A DNA stretch of 25,042 nucleotides, taken from contig JASHOI010000198.1 in NCBI GenBank assembly GCA_030041195.1, positions 1 through 25,042 of the forward strand. Reading direction: 5' to 3'. The position numbers and the translations under genes were made by a program. Numbering within the stretch: the first letter of the stretch is position 1; each line of letters starts with the position of its first letter. Below are positions 1 through 7,113 of this stretch, in pieces. The notes under the pieces were generated by a model, which was not told the origin of the DNA, made no database searches, and saw nothing but the letters and a program-made list of their open reading frames with translations. This DNA is from Streptosporangiaceae bacterium. GTDB taxonomy: Bacteria; Actinomycetota; Actinomycetes; Streptosporangiales; Streptosporangiaceae.

Positions 1-1385
1 AGGTTATCGATGCCGTGGACGGCGCCGGCTGCGTTGACGACGGCGGTGGGGTCGGTGCCGGGGCCGAGTTTGCAGGTGCCGGCGGGGTGACAGTAGCTGA
101 CCGGGCAGGCCAGGGGGTCGCTGTCGCCGCCGGCTGGCTTGCCCAAGATCCGGGCGAGCTTGCTGTCGGCTGTGATGGTGCGCAGCAGGCTGAGCGCCTC
201 GGCGAGCACCGCGCGGTCGTGGCCGTCTGGGTCGCTGAGGTACCGGTGATCGATGGCCAGCCCGGTGGCGGTCGCACGGGCGAGGCCTACGCGGCCCTCG
301 GAACGAGCGCGCATGGCGCCCGCGTAGATGCTGATCGGTGGCAGGCCCGGATGGCCGCTGTTGGCTCCGGCCACCATGAAGACGTGCATGTCGTATGGTC
401 CGGCGTCGCAGTGCGATGACCGGGCCCGGCCGACGGTCTGCTCGTCTGGATTCCAGCTCGCTGCGGCAAGTTCTGCGGCCAGTCCGTCGCGTCCGGCGAA
501 GTTGAGCGCAGCGCAGGGGTGGTCGAGCAGGTGCCGGCCGACGCCGGGCAGGTCCACGACGGTGCTGATGCCCAGCGCGCGCAGTTCGGCGGCCGGTCCG
601 ATGCCCGAGCGCAGCAGCAGCGCAGGAGAGTGGTAGGCACCTGCGGCCAGGACGACGCGGTCGGCCTGGATGGTGCGCGCACGGCCGTCTGCCGCAGTCA
701 CGTGGACCCCGGTCACCGCACCGTGCCGGACGACCAGCTGGCGCACGCTGGTCCGGTCGGCGATGCGCAGGTGGGGTGCGTCCCGGACGGGGTCGAGGAA
801 GGCGAAGGCGGCATTCCAGCGGGTGCCGTCGACGATGTTGGCGGGCATCGGGCCGATTCCCGGCCCGGCGTCCAGGTCGTCGAGGTCATCAGCGAACGGC
901 AGGCCTGCCGCCAGGCCGGCGTCCACGAATGCGGCTTGCGGTGCGGTCAGCTCGTGCATGGCGTAACGGCGCACCCGGAAGCGCGTGCGGGCCCAGTGCA
1001 GCAGGGGCTCGACGTCGGCGCAGGCCCACCCTGTGTTGCCTCGGGCGGCCCAGTCGTCGTAATCGGCCCGGGCAGCGAGCGATGCGGTGCAGCCGTTGTG
1101 GGAGGAGCAGCCACCGAGGATCCGGGCGCGCGGCAGGTCGAGGACGCGACCGGAGATGCTTTCGCCGGTGTCCAGGCCCCAGTCGTGCGACAGCGGGATC
1201 GCGCGGGCGTCGAGGATGTCGCCGGGCCAGCCCCCGCCGACGAAGGGCCCGTAGTCGGGACCCGCCTCGATCAGCAGCAGGGACTGGGAACTGTGCTCGG
1301 CCAGCACGCCGGTCAGCGCGGCACCGCCGGTCCCCCCGCCGACCACGACGGTGTCGGCGCTGGCCGGCAGGTCGTCGCTGGTCAT
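1..1385 (-). CDS. GMC-family FAD-dependent oxidoreductase (3' end outside window)
   Basis: An open frame runs without a stop from an ATG at 1385 to the left edge, giving 461 residues; the last part is missing. The N-terminus has the Rossmann FAD motif VVVGGGTGG (about residues 13-21) with the ribose-binding Glu in LLLIEAGPDYG. GMC signature 1 reads RILGGCSSHNG (about 88-98) and signature 2 reads GAYHSPALLLRSGIGP. The SYCHPAGTCKLGP block near residue 433 holds the expected catalytic His. Family members oxidise alcohols such as choline, other amino alcohols, sugars or aryl alcohols in the cytoplasm; the substrate here cannot be read from sequence. Its ATG overlaps the stop of the DeoR gene (ATGA, 1382-1385), so it is probably translationally coupled as the third gene of the APC permease operon. 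Family usual length is about 500-560 residues, so roughly 50-100 are beyond the edge. Confidence 0.93.
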   Translation of the reverse strand, partial: MTSDDLPASADTVVVGGGTGGAALTGVLAEHSSQSLLLIEAGPDYGPFVGGGWPGDILDARAIPLSHDWGLDTGESISGRVLDLPRARILGGCSSHNGCTASLAARADYDDWAARGNTGWACADVEPLLHWARTRFRVRRYAMHELTAPQAAFVDAGLAAGLPFADDLDDLDAGPGIGPMPANIVDGTRWNAAFAFLDPVRDAPHLRIADRTSVRQLVVRHGAVTGVHVTAADGRARTIQADRVVLAAGAYHSPALLLRSGIGPAAELRALGISTVVDLPGVGRHLLDHPCAALNFAGRDGLAAELAAASWNPDEQTVGRARSSHCDAGPYDMHVFMVAGANSGHPGLPPISIYAGAMRARSEGRVGLARATATGLAIDHRYLSDPDGHDRAVLAEALSLLRTITADSKLARILGKPAGGDSDPLACPVSYCHPAGTCKLGPGTDPTAVVNAAGAVHGIDN

Positions 1386-2143
1386 GCGACCCTCAGTTCG
1401 ACGTCAGCCGCGGCGAAGGCAGTGCGCTGCCCCGCGGGGATCGCTGCGTCGGTGACGATGATGTCGGCCCGCTCGACCGGGCAGATCCGGCCGAAGGCGG
1501 TCTTGCCGAACTTGGTGGCGTCACAGGCCACGATGCAGCGGCTGGCCGCGCCGAGCGCCGCCCGCTTCACCGCTGCGTCGTCGAGGTTCCATTCGGTCAG
1601 GCCTGCGGTGATGTGGATTCCGCTGACAGTCATCAGGTACACGTCGAACCGGTGATCCTCGAAAATGCGCAGCGCCGCGGGCCCGACAAGGGTGCGCTCG
1701 CCAGGCCGGACGATCCCTCCGGGGATCATGACGCGAACGGTGGCGGACCCGCTGAGCACGTCAGCCACCCGCAGCGAAGGGGTGCACACGGTGATCTCCC
1801 GTCCAAGCAGTTCCCCCGCGATCGCCGCACCGGTCGTCCCCCCGTCAAGGATGACGGTCTCCCCGTCACTGATCAGCTTTGCAGCGGCCACGGCAATGTC
1901 CCGTTTGGCGTCGGGGTTCAGCTTGGCCCGCGCGGCGAATGGCGGCTCGTAGCTCCCACTGGCTGCCGGGACTGCGCCGCCGCGGACCCGCCGCAGCGCG
2001 CCCTCGGCATCCAGGGCGGCGAGGTCCCGGCGGATGGTCATCTCCGAGACCTTGAGCTGCCTGCTCAGCTCAGCGATGCTCACCCGGTCCCTGGCCGCTA
2101 CCAGCCGCAGGATCGCCTGGTAACGGTCCTCGGTCGGCCTCAT
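1382..2143 (-). CDS. DeoR-family transcriptional regulator
   Basis: The product is 253 residues from ATG 2143. A longer frame to 2299 exists, but its extra N-terminus is the permease C-terminus read in another frame. A DeoR-type winged helix spans about residues 5-58: YQAILRLVAARDRVSIAEL, then SEMTIRRDLAALDAEGALRRVRGGA. The C-terminal DeoRC sensor domain has ILDGGTTG (about 98-105) and DATKFGKTAFG near the end, which in this family bind a phosphorylated sugar or similar metabolite. The ATG overlaps the permease stop (ATGA, 2140-2143) and its own stop overlaps the GMC start, so all three genes are one transcript. It probably autoregulates the operon through the inverted repeats near 3742-3820 (inference). 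Confidence 0.93.
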   Translation of the reverse strand: MRPTEDRYQAILRLVAARDRVSIAELSRQLKVSEMTIRRDLAALDAEGALRRVRGGAVPAASGSYEPPFAARAKLNPDAKRDIAVAAAKLISDGETVILDGGTTGAAIAGELLGREITVCTPSLRVADVLSGSATVRVMIPGGIVRPGERTLVGPAALRIFEDHRFDVYLMTVSGIHITAGLTEWNLDDAAVKRAALGAASRCIVACDATKFGKTAFGRICPVERADIIVTDAAIPAGQRTAFAAADVELRVA

Positions 2144-3690
2144 TCGGCGACCTGCCCTTGGCCGGGCTGCGGTGCCTGGCTGATACCAGCAGGGCCGCCC
2201 GGGTGCGGACTTCCCCCGGCCATGGCCGGCGCAGGCACCAGGGTTTCCATGACACCAGCATGCGCCATCCAGCCACGCCGCTGCGGCCGCAGCGCCCACG
2301 CCAGGCAGCCGATGCCGGCAGCGAGATACACCCCGACGATGACGGGGGCGTAGACCACCGGCGCGGCCGGGAGCGGGATGTACGACTTGTAGGCGATGTA
2401 CAGCAGCGCAGCTGTAGCCAGGACCGGGAACACCACGTACTTAGTGACGCTGGCCTCATCGCGGCCCTCGGTGCGGAAGTACCGCCAGGCGGCGATGTTC
2501 CCGAGCCCATAGATGATGACGTAGGTGAACGTCCCGGTCGTGCCGAACAGGTTGAACATGTTGTAGGCGCCGAGCGGAACCCCCATGGCCACCAGCAGGA
2601 CGATGACCACGGCGAACTGCGCAGTGACCGCCCGGGAGGGGGTGCGGTGAACCGGGTGCACCCGAGACAGCCAGCTGGGCAGCCCACCGCTTCTGGCAAT
2701 GCTGAACAGCGTCCTGGTCGAGGATGTCGTGCAGGCGATGCAGACCCCGATGCCGCTGTTCAGCAACGCGATGAGGATCAGCAGCCAGGCCCCGGCCCAC
2801 AGCCGGTGCCCAAGCACGAAGGCCGGGGCAGTGGGTGAGTTGGCCAGCGCAGTGAGCTTGCTGACTCCCCAGCCCACTTGCAGGCCCCAGGCGCAGAAAA
2901 CGTAGAAGATCCCCATCAGCGCGACGGACCCAGTGATCGCCCACGGCACGTACCGGGTCGGATTGCGGCTCTCCTCGGCGATCGTGGCGGCCGACTCGAA
3001 TCCGGTGAACGCGAAGATGCTGAGCACCACGGCCAGGAAGAACGCCGACGAGCCGCCGATGTGCGAGGGCAGGAACCCGCGTGCGGTCAGCCCGCCGGGG
3101 CCAGGGTGGATAAGCCCGGTCAGGGCCAGCCCGAGGCCGATCGCGATCTCGTAGGCACCCATGGTCAGCATGAACCGGGCCGACAGCACAATGCCGCGAT
3201 AGGCGACGAACCAGCACAGCGCCAAGATCGCGACGGCGTAGACCCACCATGGCAGGCCGAAGTGATACTCGGCGTAGAGCTCGTCGTGCAAGACCGCCCC
3301 GGTGAAAGCGGCGAGGGCGGCGGGGACCAGGGCCACGGACGCGCCGTACAGCCAGCCCACCAGGTAACCGGTCCGGGGCCCCAGGCCCCTGCTGACGTAG
3401 GTGTAGTAACCGCCGGCGCTCGGCATGCGCCTGGCCAGGCCACTGAGCGGTACCGCCAGCGTCAGGCACAAAATGAACGCCAGTAGGTACGTCAGCGGAG
3501 CGGTAATCCCAGCCTGGCCCGTGGTGAACGCGATCGTGTAAAAGATGCCAAGCGTCGGCGAGATCTGCGCCACAGCCTGCATCAGCACACCGGGCAGCCC
3601 CACCCTGTTCGCGCCGAGCCGGCGCGAGGGCTGACGGCCTCCGTCGGCTCCCGTGACGAAGGCATCGGCGGGCGTCATGGCATCTGACAT
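2140..3690 (-). CDS. APC-superfamily amino acid/amine permease
   Basis: The product is 516 residues and starts at ATG 3690. AGGAGG lies about 8 nt upstream, which decides against the longer frame from 3738. The N-terminus reads RVGLPGVLMQAVAQISPTLG, and about 12 hydrophobic segments follow between residues 32 and 468. The APC hallmark FAFTGFESAATIAEESRNP (about 226-244) is clear, as is a PSAGGYYTYVSRGLG loop (about 90-104). Family members are secondary transporters of amino acids, polyamines or amines in the plasma membrane. The C-terminal 45 or so residues are Pro/Gly/Gln rich and probably cytoplasmic. It is the first gene of a three-gene operon with a DeoR repressor and a GMC oxidoreductase, suggesting import and oxidation of one compound, for example an amino alcohol (inference). 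Confidence 0.93.
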   Translation of the reverse strand: MSDAMTPADAFVTGADGGRQPSRRLGANRVGLPGVLMQAVAQISPTLGIFYTIAFTTGQAGITAPLTYLLAFILCLTLAVPLSGLARRMPSAGGYYTYVSRGLGPRTGYLVGWLYGASVALVPAALAAFTGAVLHDELYAEYHFGLPWWVYAVAILALCWFVAYRGIVLSARFMLTMGAYEIAIGLGLALTGLIHPGPGGLTARGFLPSHIGGSSAFFLAVVLSIFAFTGFESAATIAEESRNPTRYVPWAITGSVALMGIFYVFCAWGLQVGWGVSKLTALANSPTAPAFVLGHRLWAGAWLLILIALLNSGIGVCIACTTSSTRTLFSIARSGGLPSWLSRVHPVHRTPSRAVTAQFAVVIVLLVAMGVPLGAYNMFNLFGTTGTFTYVIIYGLGNIAAWRYFRTEGRDEASVTKYVVFPVLATAALLYIAYKSYIPLPAAPVVYAPVIVGVYLAAGIGCLAWALRPQRRGWMAHAGVMETLVPAPAMAGGSPHPGGPAGISQAPQPGQGQVAE

Positions 3691-3741
3691 CTCAAGACCT
3701 CCTTCGCGCCGCAGCGCGCCGTGCCGGGCCGCGTTCAACTG

Positions 3742-3820
3742 AACGAACTAACGAACAGTATGAACAGAAAATCTGTTAACAACAAGAGGTGCAGGTGATC
3801 GATCTGTTAGATAGTTCGTT
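3742..3820. promoter_or_regulatory. Nested inverted repeats, likely DeoR-type operators
   Basis: Outer arms 3742-3758 (AACGAACTAACGAACAG) and 3804-3820 (CTGTTAGATAGTTCGTT) are complementary at 14 of 17 positions, with the first nine perfect. Inside lies a perfect palindrome, AACAGA at 3763-3768 and TCTGTT at 3772-3777, and a GTTAAC at 3775-3780. The stretch is AT-rich in a GC-rich window. TTCG/CGAA cores are common in operators of the DeoR/GlpR family, and the gene for such a regulator is in the adjacent operon. Confidence 0.6.
3757..3785 (-). promoter_or_regulatory. Predicted promoter of the permease-DeoR-GMC operon
   Basis: On the minus strand TTGTTG (3785-3780) and CATACT (3762-3757) are separated by exactly 17 nt and lie about 70 nt upstream of the permease start. 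The hexamers match the consensus only partly. The palindrome AACAGA-AAA-TCTGTT fills the spacer. Prediction only. Confidence 0.45.
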
Positions 3821-4006
3821 TAGAATGTGCAAGCGCTGGTCGGCGGGAGCAGGCACAAGCCGACCTGCAGACCTGCTCACCAGGCCCGGGAACCCTTGTG
3901 AGACAGATCCTCGCTCAGGGGCCAGAAGATCATGATGCAACCTGCCTGCTCGAAGAGGTTGTCAGTTCTCCCGGTTTCGGATGACCGCACGGGAGATATG
4001 TGAGGG

Positions 4007-4474
4007 TTGACGGGAAAGTCCGGTGCCAGGGGAGTGGCGCTGAGGGAGTCAGCCGCCATCGAGTCCGCTCGCCGCGCGCTGGGCGCTGAGTTAGCGGCCT
4101 GCCGCCGCGCCGCTGGCCTTAACCAGGCCGCGCTGGCGACTCATGTCGGGTCCAGCCGTAGCACCATTGCGAACGTGGAGACCGGGCGGCAGCACGTTCC
4201 GCCCGATTTCTGGAAGAGAGCTGACACGGCGTGCGGTGCCGACGGCGCGCTGACCGGGGCCGGCGCCTGCGTCGAGGCCATGGGCAGGCGCGAGCGGCAG
4301 GACGCCGCGCGCCAAGGGCGGCCAGCGCGTCTGCAGCCTTGTGGCAGGCGTCCCGGTCACCCGGCAAGACCGCCTGGTCGGCGGCCCCGGTCAGGCGCTC
4401 GCGCAGCGCCGCGGGCCTATCTCCTTTGTGGTTCGCTTTTGTCCGCCGCCAGCCGGACAAAAGCGAACCGATAG
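4007..4474 (+). pseudogene. XRE-type helix-turn-helix regulator, probably truncated or decayed
   Basis: The frame encodes 155 residues from TTG 4007, preceded by GTGAGGG; a GTG at 4034 is an alternative start. Residues about 24-80 form a good Cro/CI-type HTH: LGAELAACRRAAGLNQAALA, then GSSRSTIANVETGRQHVP and PDFWKRADTACGADGAL. This N-terminus is common in actinobacterial XRE regulators, whose homologues usually continue for several hundred residues with a repeat-rich or helical sensor part. Here the sequence after about residue 90 turns into Arg/Pro/Gly-rich, coding-unlike text and stops just after a perfect 16-bp inverted repeat. I read this as a gene that lost its 3' part by frameshift or deletion. 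A genuinely short regulator cannot be excluded. Confidence 0.6.
4430..4469. repeat. Perfect 16-bp inverted repeat with 8-nt loop
   Basis: GGTTCGCTTTTGTCCG (4430-4445) is exactly complementary to CGGACAAAAGCGAACC (4454-4469), with loop CCGCCAGC. It lies at the 3' end of the XRE frame. It could be a terminator-like hairpin, a dyad operator, or a mobile-element remnant. No T-run follows. Confidence 0.85.
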
Positions 4475-4497
4475 CGGGCGACCAGCCGCTCGCTATC
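4470..4497. repeat. Second adjacent hairpin
   Basis: GATAGCGGGCG (4470-4480) pairs with CGCTCGCTATC (4487-4497) over 11 positions with one G-T wobble and a 6-nt loop. It abuts the preceding 16-bp hairpin with no gap. No gene covers 4475-4675 except the leader of the GntR gene. Confidence 0.75.
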
Positions 4498-4610
4498 GCG
4501 ATCCGGTCGATGCCGTGGCTGGTTAAGGGCCTGATCGCGGGCGGCGCGGTCGGGCCGTCGGTTATCCGGCCATCGTTCGGGCGTTGAGCAACCTCCCTGG
4601 TCGCAGTCAT

Positions 4611-4634
4611 ATTTGGGGTGAGATCAAATAGGTT
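4611..4634 (+). promoter_or_regulatory. Candidate promoter/operator of the GntR gene
   Basis: An inverted repeat ATTTG (4611-4615) and CAAAT (4625-4629) with a 9-nt spacer overlaps a possible -10 element TAGGTT (4629-4634), about 40 nt before the ATG. It may be an autoregulatory site. No convincing -35 element was seen. Confidence 0.3.
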
Positions 4635-4675
4635 AGGCGCGAGAAGCCTCGCGGCTAGCGGAGGAGAAGGCGCGG

Positions 4676-5365
4676 ATGGGGAGTACGCCTGGGCCGATCC
4701 AGCCGGTGCCGCGTCCGGTGCCGCTGCGGCAGTCGGTGTACGAGGCCCTGGTCGAGCTCATCGTGGGCGGCGTGCTGCACCCCGGCCAGCACCTGGTGGA
4801 GTCCGAGCTCGCCCGGCAGCTCGGCGTCAGCAGGCAGCCGGTGCGCGAGGCCCTGCACCGGCTGGAGGCCGAGGGCTGGATCGACCTGCGGCCGAGCCAG
4901 GGGGCCTTCGTGCACGTGCCCACCGACCGCGAGGTCGACCAGCTGCTCGACGTGCGCGAGCTGCTCGAGGGCGCGACCGCCCGGCTCGCGGCCCGCGCGG
5001 CGACGCCCGAGGCGGTGGCGCTGCTGCGCGAGGTCTGGCAGCAGGGCGCGGCCGCGGTGGAAAGCGGCGACGTGACCCGCACCGTGGCCGCCAACAACGA
5101 ATTCCACGCCGCCGTGGCCGAGATCGCGGGCAACACCGTGCTCGCCGAGCTCTCCGAGATCGTGGGCGGTCGGGTGCGCTGGTACTACCGGCAGGTGGCC
5201 CCGGCGCGCGGCCACGAGTCGTGGGCCGAGCACGCCGAGATCGTCGCGGCGATCGAGGCCGGCGACGAGGACAAGGCGGCTGATCTGGCGCGGATGCACA
5301 CCGAGCGCACCAGGTCCGCGTATCACGACCCGGCCGGCCGGGACCAGGGCGCGGCCCCCGGCTGA
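4676..5365 (+). CDS. GntR-family regulator, FadR/FCD subfamily
   Basis: The product is 229 residues from ATG 4676, with GGAGGAGAAGG just upstream. An N-terminal winged helix spans about 18-80: LRQSVYEALVELIVGGVLHP, then LVESELARQLGVSRQPVREA. An all-helical FCD effector domain follows (about 85-212). His144 in NNEFHAAV, His186 in AEHAEIVAAI and His208 in LARMHTER fit the metal-binding His set of FCD domains. Such regulators respond to carboxylates or amino acid derivatives. The neighbouring convergent proline racemase-family enzyme makes a hydroxyproline- or proline-derived effector reasonable (inference). It is a monocistronic plus-strand gene. Confidence 0.93.
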   Translation: MGSTPGPIQPVPRPVPLRQSVYEALVELIVGGVLHPGQHLVESELARQLGVSRQPVREALHRLEAEGWIDLRPSQGAFVHVPTDREVDQLLDVRELLEGATARLAARAATPEAVALLREVWQQGAAAVESGDVTRTVAANNEFHAAVAEIAGNTVLAELSEIVGGRVRWYYRQVAPARGHESWAEHAEIVAAIEAGDEDKAADLARMHTERTRSAYHDPAGRDQGAAPG

Positions 5366-5405
5366 GCGCCGGCGCAAGCGGACCAGACCGAGCGGCTCTC
5401 GTGCG

Positions 5406-5435
5406 TAACGGGCGGCGAACGTCGTCCGTGCGTTA
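5406..5435. terminator. Hairpin between convergent GntR and proline racemase genes
   Basis: TAACGGGCGG (5406-5415) and CCGTGCGTTA (5426-5435) pair at 8 of 10 positions. The right arm overlaps the stop codon of the minus-strand gene. The position between convergent genes suggests a bidirectional terminator. No U-tract is seen, as is common in high-GC actinobacteria. Confidence 0.4.
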
Positions 5436-6491
5436 GCCTCCCCAGATGTCTCCCACCGTGAACCCGGTCGGGAACGGATCGGTGGGATCGACCACGTAAT
5501 TGGCGAAGCCCGTGATCCAGCCGTGGCCGGTGATTTCTGGGACAACCGCGGTGACGTCACCGAGTTGCACCGTCTCCACGAGCCGCCCGATGAAGACGGT
5601 GTCCAGCACGCTCTCGTGACGGAACTCCTCGCCGATGCCGAGCTGGCCGCGGGCGTGCATGACGGCCATCCGCGCCGAGGTTCCTGTGCCGCACGGCGAA
5701 CGGTCGATGCAGCCGATGAAGCTGTTCGGGTTATCCCAGCTCGACACGCCGGTGGACATCGTGACGGCGTTGCGGCGGTGGTTTAGGGACGATCGTGGCG
5801 GCCCGGACAGCTGGGAGATGGTGACGCCGGCGAGACCGGGATCCAGCGGGTGCCGGACCGGGTACTGCTCCCTGGCCGCGAGCGTAAGCATCTCGCCGAA
5901 CCGGACGATGTCGCGGCCCTCGTCGGGCGTGAGACTGAGCCCGAACCGGTCGGCGTCGGCGATCGCGTAGAACATGCCGCCCCAGGCGATGTCGACCTCG
6001 ACCGTCCCGACAGCCGGGATCTCGACCGGGACGCCCAGGTGCGCGGCGAACGCGGGAACGTTGCGGAAGGTGATCGACGTTGCCTTGCCGTTCTCCACGG
6101 TGGCGCGGATCTCGATAAGTCCGGCAGGCGCTTCGAGGGTGAACGTCGTGACCGGCTCGGTGGCGGCAACCATGCCGGTTTCGATGAGCGCGGTGGCGAC
6201 GCAGATCGTGTTCGTCCCGGACATCGCCGGGTACTCGACGTGTTCCATGATCACGTAGCCGAACTCGGCCGCCGGGTTGCTGGACGGGAGCACCAGATTG
6301 CAGCACGACCCCGGATAGCCGCGGGGCTCACGCAGCATGAGCTTCCTCAGGTCATCGGCGTGTCTCTCCAGGTAACGCGCCTTGTCGAGCATGGTTTCAC
6401 CGGGGACGTTCGGCACGCCGCCGGTGATCACCCGCCCGGGCAGCCCATCCGCGTGAACGTCGACCGCCGGAACCAGCCTGCCGAATCTCAT
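5433..6491 (-). CDS. Proline racemase-family enzyme: 4-hydroxyproline epimerase or trans-3-hydroxyproline dehydratase
   Basis: The product is 352 residues from ATG 6491, with GGAGGGG 6 nt upstream; the longer frame from 6527 lacks this spacing. The first catalytic position is Ser91 (YPAMSGTNTIC) and the second is Cys267 (DRSPCGTGTSARM). Proline racemase-family enzymes are usually sorted by this pair: Cys/Cys for proline racemase and 4-hydroxyproline 2-epimerase, Cys/Thr for trans-3-hydroxy-L-proline dehydratase, and Ser/Cys for enzymes reported to do epimerase and dehydratase chemistry. The Ser/Cys pair here supports hydroxyproline metabolism rather than plain proline racemase. No other hydroxyproline catabolic genes are visible. 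It is divergent from the MarR-CLC pair and convergent with the GntR gene. Confidence 0.92.
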   Translation of the reverse strand: MRFGRLVPAVDVHADGLPGRVITGGVPNVPGETMLDKARYLERHADDLRKLMLREPRGYPGSCCNLVLPSSNPAAEFGYVIMEHVEYPAMSGTNTICVATALIETGMVAATEPVTTFTLEAPAGLIEIRATVENGKATSITFRNVPAFAAHLGVPVEIPAVGTVEVDIAWGGMFYAIADADRFGLSLTPDEGRDIVRFGEMLTLAAREQYPVRHPLDPGLAGVTISQLSGPPRSSLNHRRNAVTMSTGVSSWDNPNSFIGCIDRSPCGTGTSARMAVMHARGQLGIGEEFRHESVLDTVFIGRLVETVQLGDVTAVVPEITGHGWITGFANYVVDPTDPFPTGFTVGDIWGG

Positions 6492-6541
6492 GACTGCCCC
6501 TCCGTGGTCGCACTGGCTTAGCTGCATTGACTGATAGATGT

Positions 6542-6570
6542 ACTATGAAATTATTGCACTAGGCAAGCAA
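6542..6570 (-). promoter_or_regulatory. Predicted promoter of the proline racemase-family gene
   Basis: On the minus strand TTGCTT (6570-6565) and CATAGT (6547-6542) are 17 nt apart in an AT-rich spacer shared with the divergent MarR gene. A short dyad TTGC-ACTAG-GCAA (6554-6566) overlaps the -35 element and could be a MarR site. Prediction only. Confidence 0.4.
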
Positions 6571-6579
6571 AAGTGAGGC

Positions 6580-7113
6580 GTGACGGTGACAGGGCACGTA
6601 GCCGATGACGCGGTGGACGCGGTGCTGACCGCAAGCCGGGTACTTGTCGCGCTGGCCACGCGGTCGCTGGGCTCCGCCGCGGAGGAGACCACGATCGCCC
6701 AGTACCGGGCGCTGGTCGTGCTGGCCTCGCGGGGGCCGCAGCGCATGGTGGACCTGGCCGGGGCGCTGGGCGTGACGCCGTCCACCGCGGGGAGGATGTG
6801 TGACCGGTTGCTGCGCAAGGGCCTGATCCGCCGGCACCGGGCCCGCGCCGACCGCCGCGAGGTGCAGGTGTCGATCACCGCTGCGGGGCGTGAGGTCGTG
6901 GACGCGGCGACCACGCGGCGGCGGGACCTGCTGGCCGAGATCCTGGGCAGGCTGCCGGCCGCGCAGCAGTCAGCCGTCGCCGAAGCGCTTCGGGCGTTTG
7001 CCGACGCCGCCGGGGAGATACCCGACAGCCAATGGCCGCCCGAAGCGCCCGAAGCGCCCGAAGCGCAGGAAGTGCAGGAAGTGCAGGAACCGCAGGAAGC
7101 GCGGCCAGCATGA
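6580..7113 (+). CDS. MarR-family transcriptional regulator
   Basis: The product is 177 residues from GTG 6580 (GTG 6586 is a possible alternative; no strong ribosome site decides). The MarR winged helix is clear: AQYRALVVLASRGPQRMVDLAGALGV, then TPSTAGRMCDRLLRKGLIRR and the wing residues ADRREVQVSITAAG. Flanking helices give the dimer interface. The C-terminal 25 residues are an unusual acidic low-complexity tail of EAP/EVQ/EPQ triplets encoded by a 9-bp tandem repeat. Its TGA overlaps the ATG of the CLC gene (7110-7113), so it is probably the local regulator of that transporter. MarR proteins usually sense phenolic or oxidising compounds; the signal here is unknown. Confidence 0.93.
   Translation: MTVTGHVADDAVDAVLTASRVLVALATRSLGSAAEETTIAQYRALVVLASRGPQRMVDLAGALGVTPSTAGRMCDRLLRKGLIRRHRARADRREVQVSITAAGREVVDAATTRRRDLLAEILGRLPAAQQSAVAEALRAFADAAGEIPDSQWPPEAPEAPEAQEVQEVQEPQEARPA
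7039..7101 (+). repeat. 9-bp tandem repeat, seven units, in the MarR 3' end
   Basis: Three copies of CCCGAAGCG (7039-7065) are followed by four of the form CAGGAANNG (7066-7101). It keeps the MarR frame as EAP/EAQ/EVQ-type triplets. The repeated AGGAA provides the only ribosome-site-like sequence before the overlapping CLC start at 7110. Confidence 0.9.

Larger units (their letters stand above)
3691..4006. other. Intergenic region between the permease operon and the XRE gene
   Basis: These 316 bases contain the ribosome site, promoter and operator repeats of the permease operon up to about 3830. The remainder, 3830-4006, has no gene I can support. A 60-codon minus frame (3877-4059) has no recognisable motif and overlaps the start of the XRE gene. 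The leader of the plus-strand XRE gene must lie here. Confidence 0.6.

Noticed and set aside
2143..2299. N-terminal extension of the DeoR regulator
   Set aside because: The extra residues overlap the permease coding end, while ATG 2143 gives the typical DeoR N-terminus and an ATGA overlap.
776..2353. Long plus-strand open frame of 525 codons
   Set aside because: It is antisense to the GMC and DeoR genes; its product is Arg/Pro/Gly-rich without motifs, as expected from the opposite strand of high-GC coding DNA.
3877..4059. Small minus-strand ORF of 60 codons upstream of the XRE gene
   Set aside because: No ribosome site or motif was seen and it overlaps the start of a better-supported gene.
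4231..4587. Continuation of the XRE protein in another frame
   Set aside because: The alternative frame is Arg/Ala-rich and I cannot match it to the usual XRE C-terminal part, so a single clean frameshift is not shown.
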